64,000 nucleotides of DNA from Tricholomella constricta. Taxonomy: Eukaryota > Basidiomycota > Agaricomycetes > Agaricales > Lyophyllaceae. The notes beneath the pieces were generated by a model. The model was not told the origin of the DNA and did no database searches. It was given only the letters and a program-made list of their open reading frames with translations. Positions 24,162-34,803 of this stretch are shown here, piece by piece; the first letter of the stretch is position 1; every line of letters starts with the position of its first letter. The position numbers were made by a program, and so were the translations under genes. The stretch is taken from contig JAACJP010000029.1 in NCBI GenBank assembly GCA_013368375.1, positions 186,001 to 250,000 on the forward strand. Direction: 5' to 3'.

Positions 24162-25679
24162 GGCGCGCGATTTTTTGGATAATCTGAAAGGAAATCACAG
24201 TGGCCTTCTTATATCTCCTCGTACTTGTAGACGTCCCAAAGCGTCAAATATACAGACATGTGGCGACAGCTCAAGAAGAGCGGTATCAACTTCGCCTAGC
24301 GACGCAAGTAAACTGATATAGCCATAAACTGTTGCCCCCATGCGACACATTGGTCTGGCGAGCATCATTTGAATTGTCAGACCATCTGCATTGCGGCACA
24401 AATGTCAGAAGCGTCAGAGAGATCAAGGTAGACAGGCAGAGCGTCCATACGATTTTTCATGTGCAGCCTGTAATATGTAGATCTTCGATGTCAAGGATGA
24501 TCGAAATGGTACTTGACTTCGTTATAGATTGTCAGTCGTACATCAATCTTAGCGCAACCGCATAAGAGATTACCCCAGACCTGACCTTCAACGTTGGGCC
24601 TCCAGACTCTGATAGAGTCTAGTCATGAGTTGTTCTTCAGTTTGAACAGATATTTACCGGTCATTGTGCCTGTCATCGCGGAAGGTACTCGGAAATCCAT
24701 GCGGCCACGTCGTCGGAATCATGAGGACGGTAGAAGAAAGCAGCCTCACACGAAGTTCCGACCGTAGATATGCACACGTGGTAAAAAGTAAAGAGAGAGA
24801 AAGACTTCGCTGAAAGCAAGATATAAGTTTGAATCAAGAGCGCTGGACAATGTTCAAGGATTTGCCCAATCTTATCTTATCTTCCAACGTAAGTTTCTCG
24901 AAAACCCCTCTCCACAATTCATACTTAAGTACACTTGAAGATCGACATCGCGCCAACTTTCGATCAGCTTAATTATTTTGTCTGCCACGTATGCTTTATG
25001 CTTAGAATTAAAAAGAAGGTCATTACTGGCGCGCGGTACTGACGCTGAATGTACATCACACTCTTCTCAATTTCCGGCACATGATCAGATCCTTAACAGC
25101 TAGTAAGTTAACATGTAGATAGTACGCTTATATTGTGGATGTGGTGGCACCCTTGTTGACCTGGGGAATCTCGAGTAGTACTCCATCGATGTTCAGCATC
25201 GCACAGGCGAACTTGCAACCACTTGAGACCGTAGTTGAATCAGAGATATTATAGTCTCCCGTAGTCGGAAACAACGATCTCACCTTCCTTTTTGATGCGA
25301 GCGAATGGGCGAAATGCTAATTGTCGTTTATATCACGGCTGCACTCGGTGCGCAGTCCAAGTACTGTCGAACCAGTCAAGCGCCCTCTCGACGGTGGTCC
25401 TGGCGTCGGCATCAATGATCCTGGCTGTCCGTATTCCTTGCGTATTTTTACCACATCGTTTCAATGGTTTTCGGTTACTGTCTAGTTTTCCTGCGTAAAT
25501 GTAGGACGTCGCATTGACAACTGAAAACCGGTGCCAGCAAAGTTGTCACGTTCAGACAGCAGCTTAATAGAACGGTAGAACGATCAACTAGGACGGAAAA
25601 ATGCTAGGATATTCAACTTGACGACGTGATTCGTTGGGCTACACTGTTCTTTCCAGATGCTCCGTCGTTGAACGTTGAA
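24162..25679. other. Intergenic between M15-like copies A and B
   Basis: Holds the promoter of copy A and the 3' flank of copy B. No gene is recognised. A GTTCAACGTTCAAC repeat (minus strand) lies at 25666-25680. Confidence 0.5.
24208..24213 (-). promoter_or_regulatory. TATA box of M15-like copy A
   Basis: TATAAG on the minus strand, 47 bp before ATG 24161. Confidence 0.5.
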
Positions 25680-26300
25680 CTAGAAATATGTGATGTCCCA
25701 GTGTGTACCCTCGTCCTGTGGAAGTGATAAGGTTCTCAAGCGGTTTACATGAATTATTGCACCTACGCAATACAGGTTTCCGCTGGCAGCTTGCCACTGC
25801 GGGAAACCGTCAGCACGATTAGCGATTCTGGTAAAGGTATTCGTGATGTAGGAGTCCAGCTGGGTTTGGTGCCGAACGTCGACTTTGTACCCGTTGGCGT
25901 GCGAGAACGTGCCTCCAGCGTGACCGACCTCGGTACCACCGGTGATGATCAACGAGCTAACGCCTGAAGCGTTCTTCAAGGTGATGACGCCGTCAACTGT
26001 ACCGGAGAGAATTCCTTCGTACGAGGTGCAGGTGGAGATGGTCCTGTGAATAGTTCAATGGTGATCATTTCCTGGAGGGAATACAAACGGACCTATCGGT
26101 GCACCCGCCCGTGGACGATGCAGTGATTCCATTCGGAATCAACTTGGCTTCCGCCTGTGCCTGGGTCAATGGGGTGCCACTGGCATTGACGTATGCCGAG
26201 AGAGAAAGAAAGAAAAGGGCGGAGGTTATAAACTATAGTAAAATATGAGAACTCGCATGATAGGTTTGTGCGGCATGTTTGAGTTAAACAAACCTTTCAT
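25680..26300 (-). CDS. Secreted M15-peptidase-like protein, copy B (start region disturbed)
   Basis: The body is intact: GITASSTGGCTDR, CTSYEGILSGTVDGVITLKN, then SHANGYKVDVRH (H-x6-D) and, after an intron, DEGTHWDITYF with TAG at 25680, so E-x2-H is kept. The leader FITSALFFLSLSAYVNA is hydrophobic, but the SPVEIEIR propeptide of the other copies is missing. The first exon reads ATGAAAG before GTTTGT, one base longer than ATGAAG in copies A and C. Spliced at the visible sites this puts the start codon out of frame with the leader. Either a non-standard splice or another start is used, or the copy is inactivated. A GATAAAA box lies about 75 bp upstream. Confidence 0.6.
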
Positions 26301-27939
26301 TGAGACTTAGAAGGTGGCTCGAGGAAGGAAACTTTGAATGGGACGACCGATGGTCTCCAGGATTCCTTTTATCGTTGGAGAGTGGCCAAACTAGGCCATG
26401 ATTGTCAGATATCGAACCAGCGGCTGTCGACGTCAATGTGTTATGTTACGAGGTCTGAAATAGCAGGTTGAGGCTCCGTAAGCTAGTCATCATTTTGATA
26501 GAGGCTGCTCACTGTACTTCTGGTAACACACATTGTCCAAAGTATATTTTCAACTCCCGAGTGACCTGTCAATCTAGCGACAGTCACCGCTCAGTCGTCA
26601 AGCGTTTTCCAAGAGCTTGTCAGCAGTGGAGACTGTAGCACACTGTTTTTGTGTCTCGTGGAGCTTCCTGAGGAATTAAAATCCGCCTTCGGACAGTACG
26701 CATGTGGTCGGAAGCAAAGTGCATGTCCGGCAGAAAACAGAGGCATATCGCGAGATGTGATTCAGTGTCAGGCTGGGAAAAAGTTGAGGTCACGGCCGCG
26801 GCGAAAGAAATGAAACAACGTTCTGTATCACAGATGCTGATGAATCATTTGAGCGAATCCAGAGGTCTGAACGGCGCTGAAGCCTGAGGAGCATAGGATG
26901 GGGATCCAGCAAAACATTGACCCCTACCCGATTTGAACGGATGACTTTGTGGAAGTACCATAACTGGAATCACACACTCTACCACTGAGCTAAGGGGTCT
27001 TCATGAAAGTGTGCTAACAACGAATACGTTCTCACGGCGTAAGCAAACGCCACGGATTGGTGCCTCTCTTTCAACTTCCCAGATCTTTACATCGAGATAT
27101 AAACCTCAATATCCGCCACAACGCCTTCTTTCCTTTTTTCAATGCATATAGCAGCCGTGAACAAGCACCGTTGACATTTCCCCAGCTACGAGCTCAGAAA
27201 TGCGAGTCGAGACGTTTATCCTCTATCACCTTTTATATTGGACATTTACGCTCAGGATTCCAGCACGACCCAGGAAATGGACACCCTGATCACAGTATAA
27301 GTATAATGCTAATTTTAGCCTCTCTCGCCCTTGCAGTCCTCCGTACCAGCATTTTACAAACGCATTGGGCGTGGATGAGCGTCGAGTCAGAACCAATGCC
27401 CCCGAACCTGTGGACTGACAGGCGTAATGAACGATCAAGTTTTGTGGATAAACGATATTGAAACGCACGAGTGGAGTCTAAACCGTGCTCCTTTGTTGGA
27501 ATGGAAGATTGTCAACGTTTGGAATTGATGACTTCGTGAGTTTGTAACCGTGGGAACGCCGTCTCCCATCTTGCTCCCGTCTGGAAACAATCTTCCTGAA
27601 GCCACCTCTGCTCATGGACCTTCTACTGCTCACCAAACTGTTTTGCGGGCATACAATAAACGCTTGAATGTATATCTACTACGCATACCATAGCCTCGGC
27701 CGTAGACGATACAACGGATGGTCGTATCTCCACAGAGAATCCGCAACCATCCACATGAAGCCACACAGATCTCTTGTGCGGACATTAGCTCTCCATAAAG
27801 ACTATCGCAGCTGCTCAAGTGGCCTTCTCGAGATATCCTCTGTCGCGTGGGTCATCGCTGAAAAGTACTTATCTCAAGTCCCGGTTTTGGACCCAACCCA
27901 TCCCTCAGCTTGACCTCCACCATTGTCGGGTAACATCAC
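26301..27939. other. Intergenic with tRNA-Trp
   Basis: Contains the 5' flank of copy B, the tRNA gene at 26919-26999 and the upstream region of the membrane-protein gene at 27940. Open frames at 27057-27900 lack motifs and are not called. Confidence 0.5.
26919..26999 (-). tRNA. tRNA-Trp (CCA) with 10-nt intron
   Basis: Acceptor GACCCCT pairs fully with AGGGGTC. D-arm GCTC/GAGT, anticodon CCA, T-arm ATCCG/CGGGT with loop TTCAAAT. A 10-nt intron (26954-26963) follows the base after the anticodon. It contains TGG, complementary to CCA, and an A three bases from its end that can pair with U32, as the splicing endonuclease expects. The A box (TAGCTCAGTGG) and B box (GTTCAAATC) are present and a TTTT follows. 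The anticodon stem has four pairs plus an A-C mismatch at 31-39, also seen in the second copy. Confidence 0.85.
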
Positions 27940-28487
27940 ATGTCGAAGCCCGTGGTCCTCCAAGCAGAACCTCATTCTTACCGACGTCTTTTCATCCATC
28001 GACCAGGCTGCCCGTCCGCCCTCTACGAATGGACCACGGAGTCGACTGATAGCTTCTTCGGTGGTGCCCCTCCATCCACATCGGCACGGGAAAACTGCTA
28101 TGGATGCCGCGTCGTTGACTTCATTCCAGTGCAGACTCCACCGCCGTACTTCATCGGTGAACCATCGACACTGTCCATGCGGCTCTTCAAATTTGGATTT
28201 CGTAAGTGCCCATCGTGTATTGTTCTGGGGACTTAACTTAGCTTACGTTTCCAGTCTTTCCCCCGCTCTGGCTACTGGGTTTTCTGATCCCACTCTTGTC
28301 GTGTCATCGCGTCGAGCATCTAGTGGCTTCACGCTTTGAGGACGACGAGAAGATCGATGAAAGATACATCGAGGAATTGCGAAAGGTGGAGGCAAAATGG
28401 GCGTCACGCTGCTTTACGGCGTTTGGGCTTTTCCTGTGCTTCGGGCTGGCAGCGGGGTTTCTTGCTTGGTGGGCATTGAGAAAATGA
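27940..28487 (+). CDS. Small membrane protein, conserved fungal type
   Basis: Two exons. ATG 27940 (MSKPVVLQAEPHSYRRLF) runs through a Ser/Thr/Pro-rich part with PPPYFIGEPSTLSMRLFKFG; an intron with GTAAGT and TTCCAG borders follows; then FLFPPLWLLGFLIPLL and a cytosolic helix rich in Glu/Lys (FEDDEKIDERYIEELRKVE). A second hydrophobic segment, CFTAFGLFLCFGLAAGFLAW, ends the protein. The KFGFLFPPxWLLG element is what I recall from small uncharacterised agaric membrane proteins. Two membrane segments are likely, with both ends on the same side. Function unknown. SNX3 follows 320 bp later on the same strand. Confidence 0.75.
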
Positions 28488-28807
28488 ACGCCGCTAGCCG
28501 CCGTTCGGTTCTGGTCACGCATTAATTATTCTACCCACCGACTTATAATCATCCTTCACCTGTAGATCTAATGTATCCTTAGTCAAGATGTATACTACAT
28601 GTCTGTAACTGTATATATACATAAACTCTAACGTCCAACGTCCAACCCATGTCCCACTCAGCGATCTCGGTCCGGTAAATCCGTCCGATTCTGGACCCAC
28701 GAGTCACGCGATCCGTCAGGCTTATGTCAGTCGGGCCAAGGCTTGGCGAGATTGCCCTTGACCACTTGTCCTCGCCGTCCTCCGCAGTGACCAGCGACTT
28801 ATCCACC
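28488..28807. other. Short intergenic, promoter of SNX3
   Basis: 320 bp between two plus-strand genes. It holds a short GTCCAAC-type repeat near 28630 and no gene. Confidence 0.5.
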
Positions 28808-29530
28808 ATGGCTGCCGTCTCTCCTTTCGCGCGGAGCACCACCTTCGAAGAGTCCTTCACCAGTGGACGAGAACAAACCGTAAGGCATCGTATATTTTCC
28901 TATCTCTCTCGTGCCTTCAACACAAACAGCATCATTACAGATCGAGGAAATGTATAGTGTCCCCGAAAGCTTTCTCGAAATTGAAGTGAGGAACCCTCAG
29001 ACTCATGGTGAGCACGCACCCCGCATTGCCCATGCTCCGGTGTGATACAGCTTCTAATGGGGGCCCGGGGCGCTTGCCAGGGTTTGGAAGGAAGATGTAC
29101 ACCGATTATGAGATAGTCTGCAAAGTATGTCTTGAGTTTCTACATTGCAGCGTAACTGCCAACACCTCTTTTTTTTTCCCAGACGAATATCCCAGCGTTC
29201 AAGCTCCGGCATTCCTTGGTCCGTCGGCGCTACTCCGACTTTGAAGCTTTCCGTGATATCCTCGAGCACGAATCGACTCGTGTTAACATTCCGCCTCTAC
29301 CTGGGAAGGTATTCACCAACCGTTTCTCAGACGAGGTCATTGAGAGCAGGAGGGAAGGGCTTGAGCGGTTCCTGAGCATAGTTGCCGGGCACCCTTTGCT
29401 CCAAGTGCGTTAACGCCCTTTTTTCCGCCCTGCTGATGACGAGACTGACAGCGTTCTTTACCAGACGGGGAGTAAGGTCCTTTGCGCTTTCCTCCAGGAT
29501 CCCGCCTGGGACAAGGCCCAGTGGGTCTGA
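28808..29530 (+). CDS. snx3: Sorting nexin 3 (PX domain)
   Basis: Five exons: [17 protein letters not shown]...; [39 protein letters not shown]; then [20 protein letters not shown] running to GHPLLQ; and the last exon [20 protein letters not shown] with TGA at 29528. About 160 residues, almost entirely one PX domain, as in Snx3/Grd19. The phosphoinositide pocket is intact: [22 protein letters not shown] and [11 protein letters not shown]. The protein binds PI3P on endosomes and recruits retromer to recycle cargo. Intron positions interrupt the PX domain three times. The assignment is firm. Confidence 0.95.
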
Positions 29531-32204
29531 TGAAGCGATGCACATATTCGGTGGTGTGCTCGTCAACTTGTTACTCGCTTTTTCTTCACTTATCTTGTCC
29601 TCCTCTCTGTCTTCGTTCTCTTTCTTGCTTTCCTTTTTTTTTTCCCTCACCTCTCTGTACTCTCGTAAGACTGATCCTGTATACGGATGGTACTATGCAT
29701 GACCTCGCTGCTGAAGTCCCATGGCCTCATCATATCATTGATAAGCTGCTCTTCTTACTGACGGTCACCGGTTCGATACAGCTAGAGGGTCATCTTCCGT
29801 TGTGGTCGCGAAGTCTCTGCTGCGGTTTGGCGAAGCAGTTTGTTCCAACGACATGTGAACGTAACGGCGCCATCACAGCCTCAACACAGCTTTAAGCCTC
29901 GTTTTCCCACATACTCTCATCCTCTTTTCAGTCTATTCCTCTCCCTCAGATCTTCAGGCGTCTGCTAACGTGGATCGTGACATGCTTACTTTAAGAATGC
30001 ACAAAACAAGCGCATCCACGGACGAAAATTTATGAATGTTCGGGGAGACAGCAATAATGGGGTGGAATATGTCCATTCAATCAAGCATTTCCAGCAAGTA
30101 TACTAATTTCATCCTTTCCGCGAATTAACCATTTACTTTCCTCGACAGCGACCGGTGTAGCAAGGAAATCTGAGGAACGATATTTGTCACCGACGTGCCG
30201 GACCAGCTGGTGCTGGTAAACCAGCTATTTGTTTCCTCTTTTCTCGAGGGATCACTCGTCAAGATGCATTCGTGCCTTTCTCGCTACCATAGCACTCTAA
30301 CTAGCGATGTCGGCTGACGATTTTAGCGACGGGATCTTGCAGGCGCTGCGCAGTAATTCCCACATCGTGCACCAGGCCGCGGAGGCGCAGGCGCAGAGCT
30401 GATTTGTAAACTCTCTTTTCCAATCGCGGACATCAACAGGAATGGCGCCCCGGTCGCCGTTTCTGATTATGGTGTGCAGCTCGCACAATTTCGACGACAC
30501 ATTGCAGAAGGTCTGCAAATTTACTGTTTGCAAACCGCGCTGACAGTCAATTACCGGCCAGAGATCTCCGCTTGCAATCCCCTGGCCTGGCCTTCTCTCC
30601 CCCCGCCCCCGCCCCCGCGCTCGCGCTCATCTGCGCGTGCCACTGCCTTCGTTCTTTCTCGCTGTTGTTTGAGGCGAAACTAGTCAATAGCTTCTTTGGC
30701 TCAAGAAAATCATCCATATCTGACTGAGGTGTCAAACCCCGATTGTGTGAACTTGAAGGCTGCCGGCGGGTGTGCGCCGAAGGGAAAGGCAAGAGCGAAA
30801 CTGTATGGATCAAATCAATGGATGCCGGAAGAAAAACTAGGAGAGCAGCTTTGACAGTTCGGGTGTGGTTATTGGGGCCACCGCTCTCCCAGGCTTGATC
30901 CCGTCACACGAACACGAACAAATGGATAGTTACCACCGCGGACGTTCAACGTTCAACAATCGGCGAGGAGCCAGCCAGGAAATCCTTCAAAATATCATCC
31001 AAAGCGTGTTTCAGGAACTTGACGGCGGGAGGTCCCGCATGTGAACCTAGGAGCGTTTTTTTCCGGTCTCTCTAAATGCCATCCTGCCACCTGGATCCTG
31101 GTAAACTGTCGGAGCTCCTCGAGAAAATAGACCACTGGGCGCGTGGACCGGGGCGGCGGGTGCTGGGAAAAATTTGGACATCGCAACAAATTCTACACGA
31201 GTGCAGTGGGTGTGGAGCTACGGCTTTTCGTTTCTCATGCGGACGTCTATTATTTTGCCTGCCCACTGGCAGTTGCCTTCCGCCTTCTGCTTCGCGCCAC
31301 CTTTTGCGCTGGGTGTCAAATACAAACATCAGGCGCCGTAGTGCTTGTTAAACTTGGAGGCCCCATTCACATCAACGCGGTGAAAATATTTGACATTGAC
31401 CGCCGATGCAGCGCGCACGGCCTGAGCGCCCCGCTCTGCTCAAATGTCATCCGTGCGCAGCAGCAGCAACGACGTCCCCTCGATCATCGATATTCTAGCC
31501 TCGGCTTCCGGTCGGTGTCGAATGGCCGCAACTTGAGTCTCCTGGTGCGTCGCAATCGGGCAATCGGGCAGCGGGGTCGATACCCCGGAGACCGGACTCG
31601 GACTCGGACTCGGACTCGGACTCGACGACAAGGGGCGCCATCACGTCCAACGCGACATATCTGTATCTGTGGCTCGTTCCACATGAAGAAGTGTGTTAAC
31701 AATCTGGAACTTGGGTGTGCGGGGACACGCGAGTTGTAATCTGGCCAATTTGAGCGAAGATATGATTTGCATTCGTTTTCGACATCGTGGTGTACACCCA
31801 CTGGCATGGGCACATGTCAGGTCGGTCTATGAAACGAAAAAAGGCCAGCGGCTGATCGGCGAGGCGCAACTTTTAGACTTGCGATACTTATATCTATTTG
31901 CAACGTGACTGGCTCACAAAGGATACGTTGCTCGGCTGGCAACCGGAATAACTTGCATGTCCGATGTCTCCTTGAAAGGTGGGATACTGGGGATTATTAT
32001 TATACACGGCAGACGACCGAATACGTGGGACTTCACTTTTTGTTGTGTATAGGTAGTTGAGAAGGACCGCTTCCGAGGGTGCTGAGGGGTGCTGTAGCTT
32101 TGATGATCAGGACTTGCGACGAACGAACTAGGGGAAGTAAGGCCGCGATTTGTATTCCTGACCATCGGCGAGATAAGATAAGATTTACATCACGGTTACC
32201 TTTG
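29531..32204. other. Intergenic, no supported gene
   Basis: A CGGACT repeat of about five units lies at 31593-31622. A GTTCAACGTTCAAC repeat lies near 30945-30960. Open frames at 30300-31900 are short, show no domain and no splice continuity. I see nothing else. Confidence 0.45.
31593..31622. repeat. Microsatellite (CGGACT)5
   Basis: Five tandem hexamers read directly. Confidence 0.9.
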
Positions 32205-32212
32205 ATTTTCAG
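32205..32212. repeat. Target-site duplication, left element
   Basis: ATTTTCAG directly abuts the left element end. Its reverse complement CTGAAAAT lies at 33221-33228, directly before the right element. Confidence 0.7.
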
Positions 32213-33194
32213 TAGTGTTGCCGCGAAGTGAATTGAAGCGAAGTGAAGTGACACTTCGTTCCCACTTCGTGAAACGAACTGAAAACGAAGTGAACTGGCG
32301 AAGTCCTCGCGAAGTGGGCACAAATAGTGTCCAAATACCATCAATTGCCAAAAGCGGAATAGCGGGCATGTCAAACAGTGTCCAAACATCATCAATTGTC
32401 AAAAGCGGAATTGTCGGCGGTCGCTCTCCCATCCTATGGCTGATTATTGAATAAAATCTAAGAAGTGGGTCATCAATTAGATTATATATGTAACATATTG
32501 ACAAGCTCAAACTGCAATTAATGCTTATAATGCGGATGAAACTAAGTATTTGAAGGGCTTCCATGAGCATTGGGGAGAGCTTGCTACATGGCACTTTGCC
32601 TGTCTCCTTGTATACATAGGTGGTGGCTGTACCAAATGGGTTGCGGAAGATTGCAGGCATTGGATTCTGTGGCTGGGGATAAGAATAGCCTCCAGAGTTC
32701 TGTTGATGATGGTGAAAGCCTTCAGGGGAAGGCTGTAAGGAGACTATCAGCAGATCGGATCCTCAGGAATGAAAAACATGTTATCATTGGCCTCAAAGAT
32801 AGGAAGACAGAACTGGATGTTTATTGAGACATGTTTTTGGTGGGCTCCAAGTAGAAAAATTGTGACAACATGGGGCTAGACCTGAAAGACTAGAGAGCAG
32901 AGGAATGGGAAAGAAATAAACTGATGATATGGAGCAGAAAGTATGAACAGGTCTTGGGAGGAAAGGAGGAAAGGAAGACGAGAGGGAGCGGAACGGGCAA
33001 GAAATCGTGGCCGACGCGCCAGAAAGCGACGCGATGATATCTTATCAGTACTTACGTCATGATCTGATCACTTCGTGACCAGTTCGTGAACTTCACTTCG
33101 TTACACTTCATCAAAACGAACTGAAACGAAGTGGTGTCATTTTCGAACTGAAGCGAACTCACTTCGAAGTGAGTTCACTTCGGCGGCAACACTA
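32213..33194 (+). mobile_element. hAT-like non-autonomous element, copy 1 (982 bp)
   Basis: Begins TAGTGTTGCCGC and ends GCGGCAACACTA, so it has terminal inverted repeats starting TAGTG, which fits the YARNG consensus of hAT ends. Both ends carry clusters of GAAGTG/CACTTC, and the right end contains a palindrome around ACTTCGAAGT. The inside has no intact transposase; the longest frames are uninformative. The second copy begins 34 bp away in reverse orientation, and every stretch I compared is identical. Assignment to hAT rests on end sequence and 8-bp duplication only. Confidence 0.75.
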
Positions 33195-33228
33195 GCAGTA
33201 GAGATTGAGTTGCCCGGGCCCTGAAAAT
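33195..33228. other. 34-bp spacer between the inverted elements
   Basis: Unique sequence, GCAGTAGA at its left end and CTGAAAAT at its right end. In reversed orientation both ends would match the outer flanks of the two elements. Confidence 0.7.
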
Positions 33229-34210
33229 TAGTGTTGCCGCCGAAGTGAACTCACTTCGAAGTGAGTTCGCTTCAGTTCGAAAATGACACCACTTCGTTTC
33301 AGTTCGTTTTGATGAAGTGTAACGAAGTGAAGTTCACGAACTGGTCACGAAGTGATCAGATCATGACGTAAGTACTGATAAGATATCATCGCGTCGCTTT
33401 CTGGCGCGTCGGCCACGATTTCTTGCCCGTTCCGCTCCCTCTCGTCTTCCTTTCCTCCTTTCCTCCCAAGACCTGTTCATACTTTCTGCTCCATATCATC
33501 AGTTTATTTCTTTCCCATTCCTCTGCTCTCTAGTCTTTCAGGTCTAGCCCCATGTTGTCACAATTTTTCTACTTGGAGCCCACCAAAAACATGTCTCAAT
33601 AAACATCCAGTTCTGTCTTCCTATCTTTGAGGCCAATGATAACATGTTTTTCATTCCTGAGGATCCGATCTGCTGATAGTCTCCTTACAGCCTTCCCCTG
33701 AAGGCTTTCACCATCATCAACAGAACTCTGGAGGCTATTCTTATCCCCAGCCACAGAATCCAATGCCTGCAATCTTCCGCAACCCATTTGGTACAGCCAC
33801 CACCTATGTATACAAGGAGACAGGCAAAGTGCCATGTAGCAAGCTCTCCCCAATGCTCATGGAAGCCCTTCAAATACTTAGTTTCATCCGCATTATAAGC
33901 ATTAATTGCAGTTTGAGCTTGTCAATATGTTACATATATAATCTAATTGATGACCCACTTCTTAGATTTTATTCAATAATCAGCCATAGGATGGGAGAGC
34001 GACCGCCGACAATTCCGCTTTTGACAATTGATGATGTTTGGACACTGTTTGACATGCCCGCTATTCCGCTTTTGGCAATTGATGGTATTTGGACACTATT
34101 TGTGCCCACTTCGCGAGGACTTCGCCAGTTCACTTCGTTTTCAGTTCGTTTCACGAAGTGGGAACGAAGTGTCACTTCACTTCGCTTCAATTCACTTCGC
34201 GGCAACACTA
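33229..34210 (-). mobile_element. hAT-like non-autonomous element, copy 2 (982 bp)
   Basis: Reverse complement of copy 1 about an axis at 33211.5, without indels. It is bounded by the same TAGTG...CACTA ends. Directly left of it lies CTGAAAAT. To the right, three bases (TAG) precede ACTACTGC, which matches the reverse complement of the first eight spacer bases (GCAGTAGA) at 7 of 8 positions. Confidence 0.75.
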
Positions 34211-34803
34211 TAGACTACTGCTGCTGTCGACGTTACAAGCTTCCGATGAATCTCCGTATCTTTAGTTTCTGCAATGTGCGCATATCGGTCGACATTGTTC
34301 GGCACAAGAAGGCTATTTCTAACCTCCTGGTTCCGACGGCGACACCCTGCGCACGACAGCTACAGCTCTGTGAACTGAGAAACATCCAAGTATGTTTGAA
34401 CTCAGTCAGAAGGGCTGAAGGCCAGGTTAATCCTTCATGTGGCTCCGGTCGCCCCCAAACATGATGCATGATGCGCGACTGATGATCTACGGGTAATGTA
34501 TCAATTACCAGGACATCGCACGTCGTATGAATCAATCGATGGACGCTCTGCCTCGATCCCTCTGACAGTCCCTGATGCCTACTAGACTTGGACGCCGACA
34601 TGCGGACGGACGGCCTTGCTACTTATTCAAATGATGCTCGGTCGATTATGGATACCAGCATATGGCTATATTATCATTGCTTGCATCGCTAGGCGACGTC
34701 ATTGTCGGACTCCTTGGCTTATACGAAACAGGCTGTTGTCCAAGGATCTGAAAAGGTATAAAATGCCGGGCTGATTTTTTCTCTGTCCAACACCTCGTAC
34801 GCC
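34211..34803. other. Upstream region of M15-like copy C
   Basis: No gene recognised. A TATAAAA box lies at 34757-34763. Confidence 0.5.
34757..34763 (+). promoter_or_regulatory. TATA box of M15-like copy C
   Basis: TATAAAA 41 bp before ATG 34804. Confidence 0.65.

Noticed and set aside
32213..34210. Palindrome as a pure assembly artefact
   Set aside because: The arms end exactly at TAGTG...CACTA element borders and have a unique spacer with matching 8-bp duplications, which an artefact would not create. Long reads are still worth checking.
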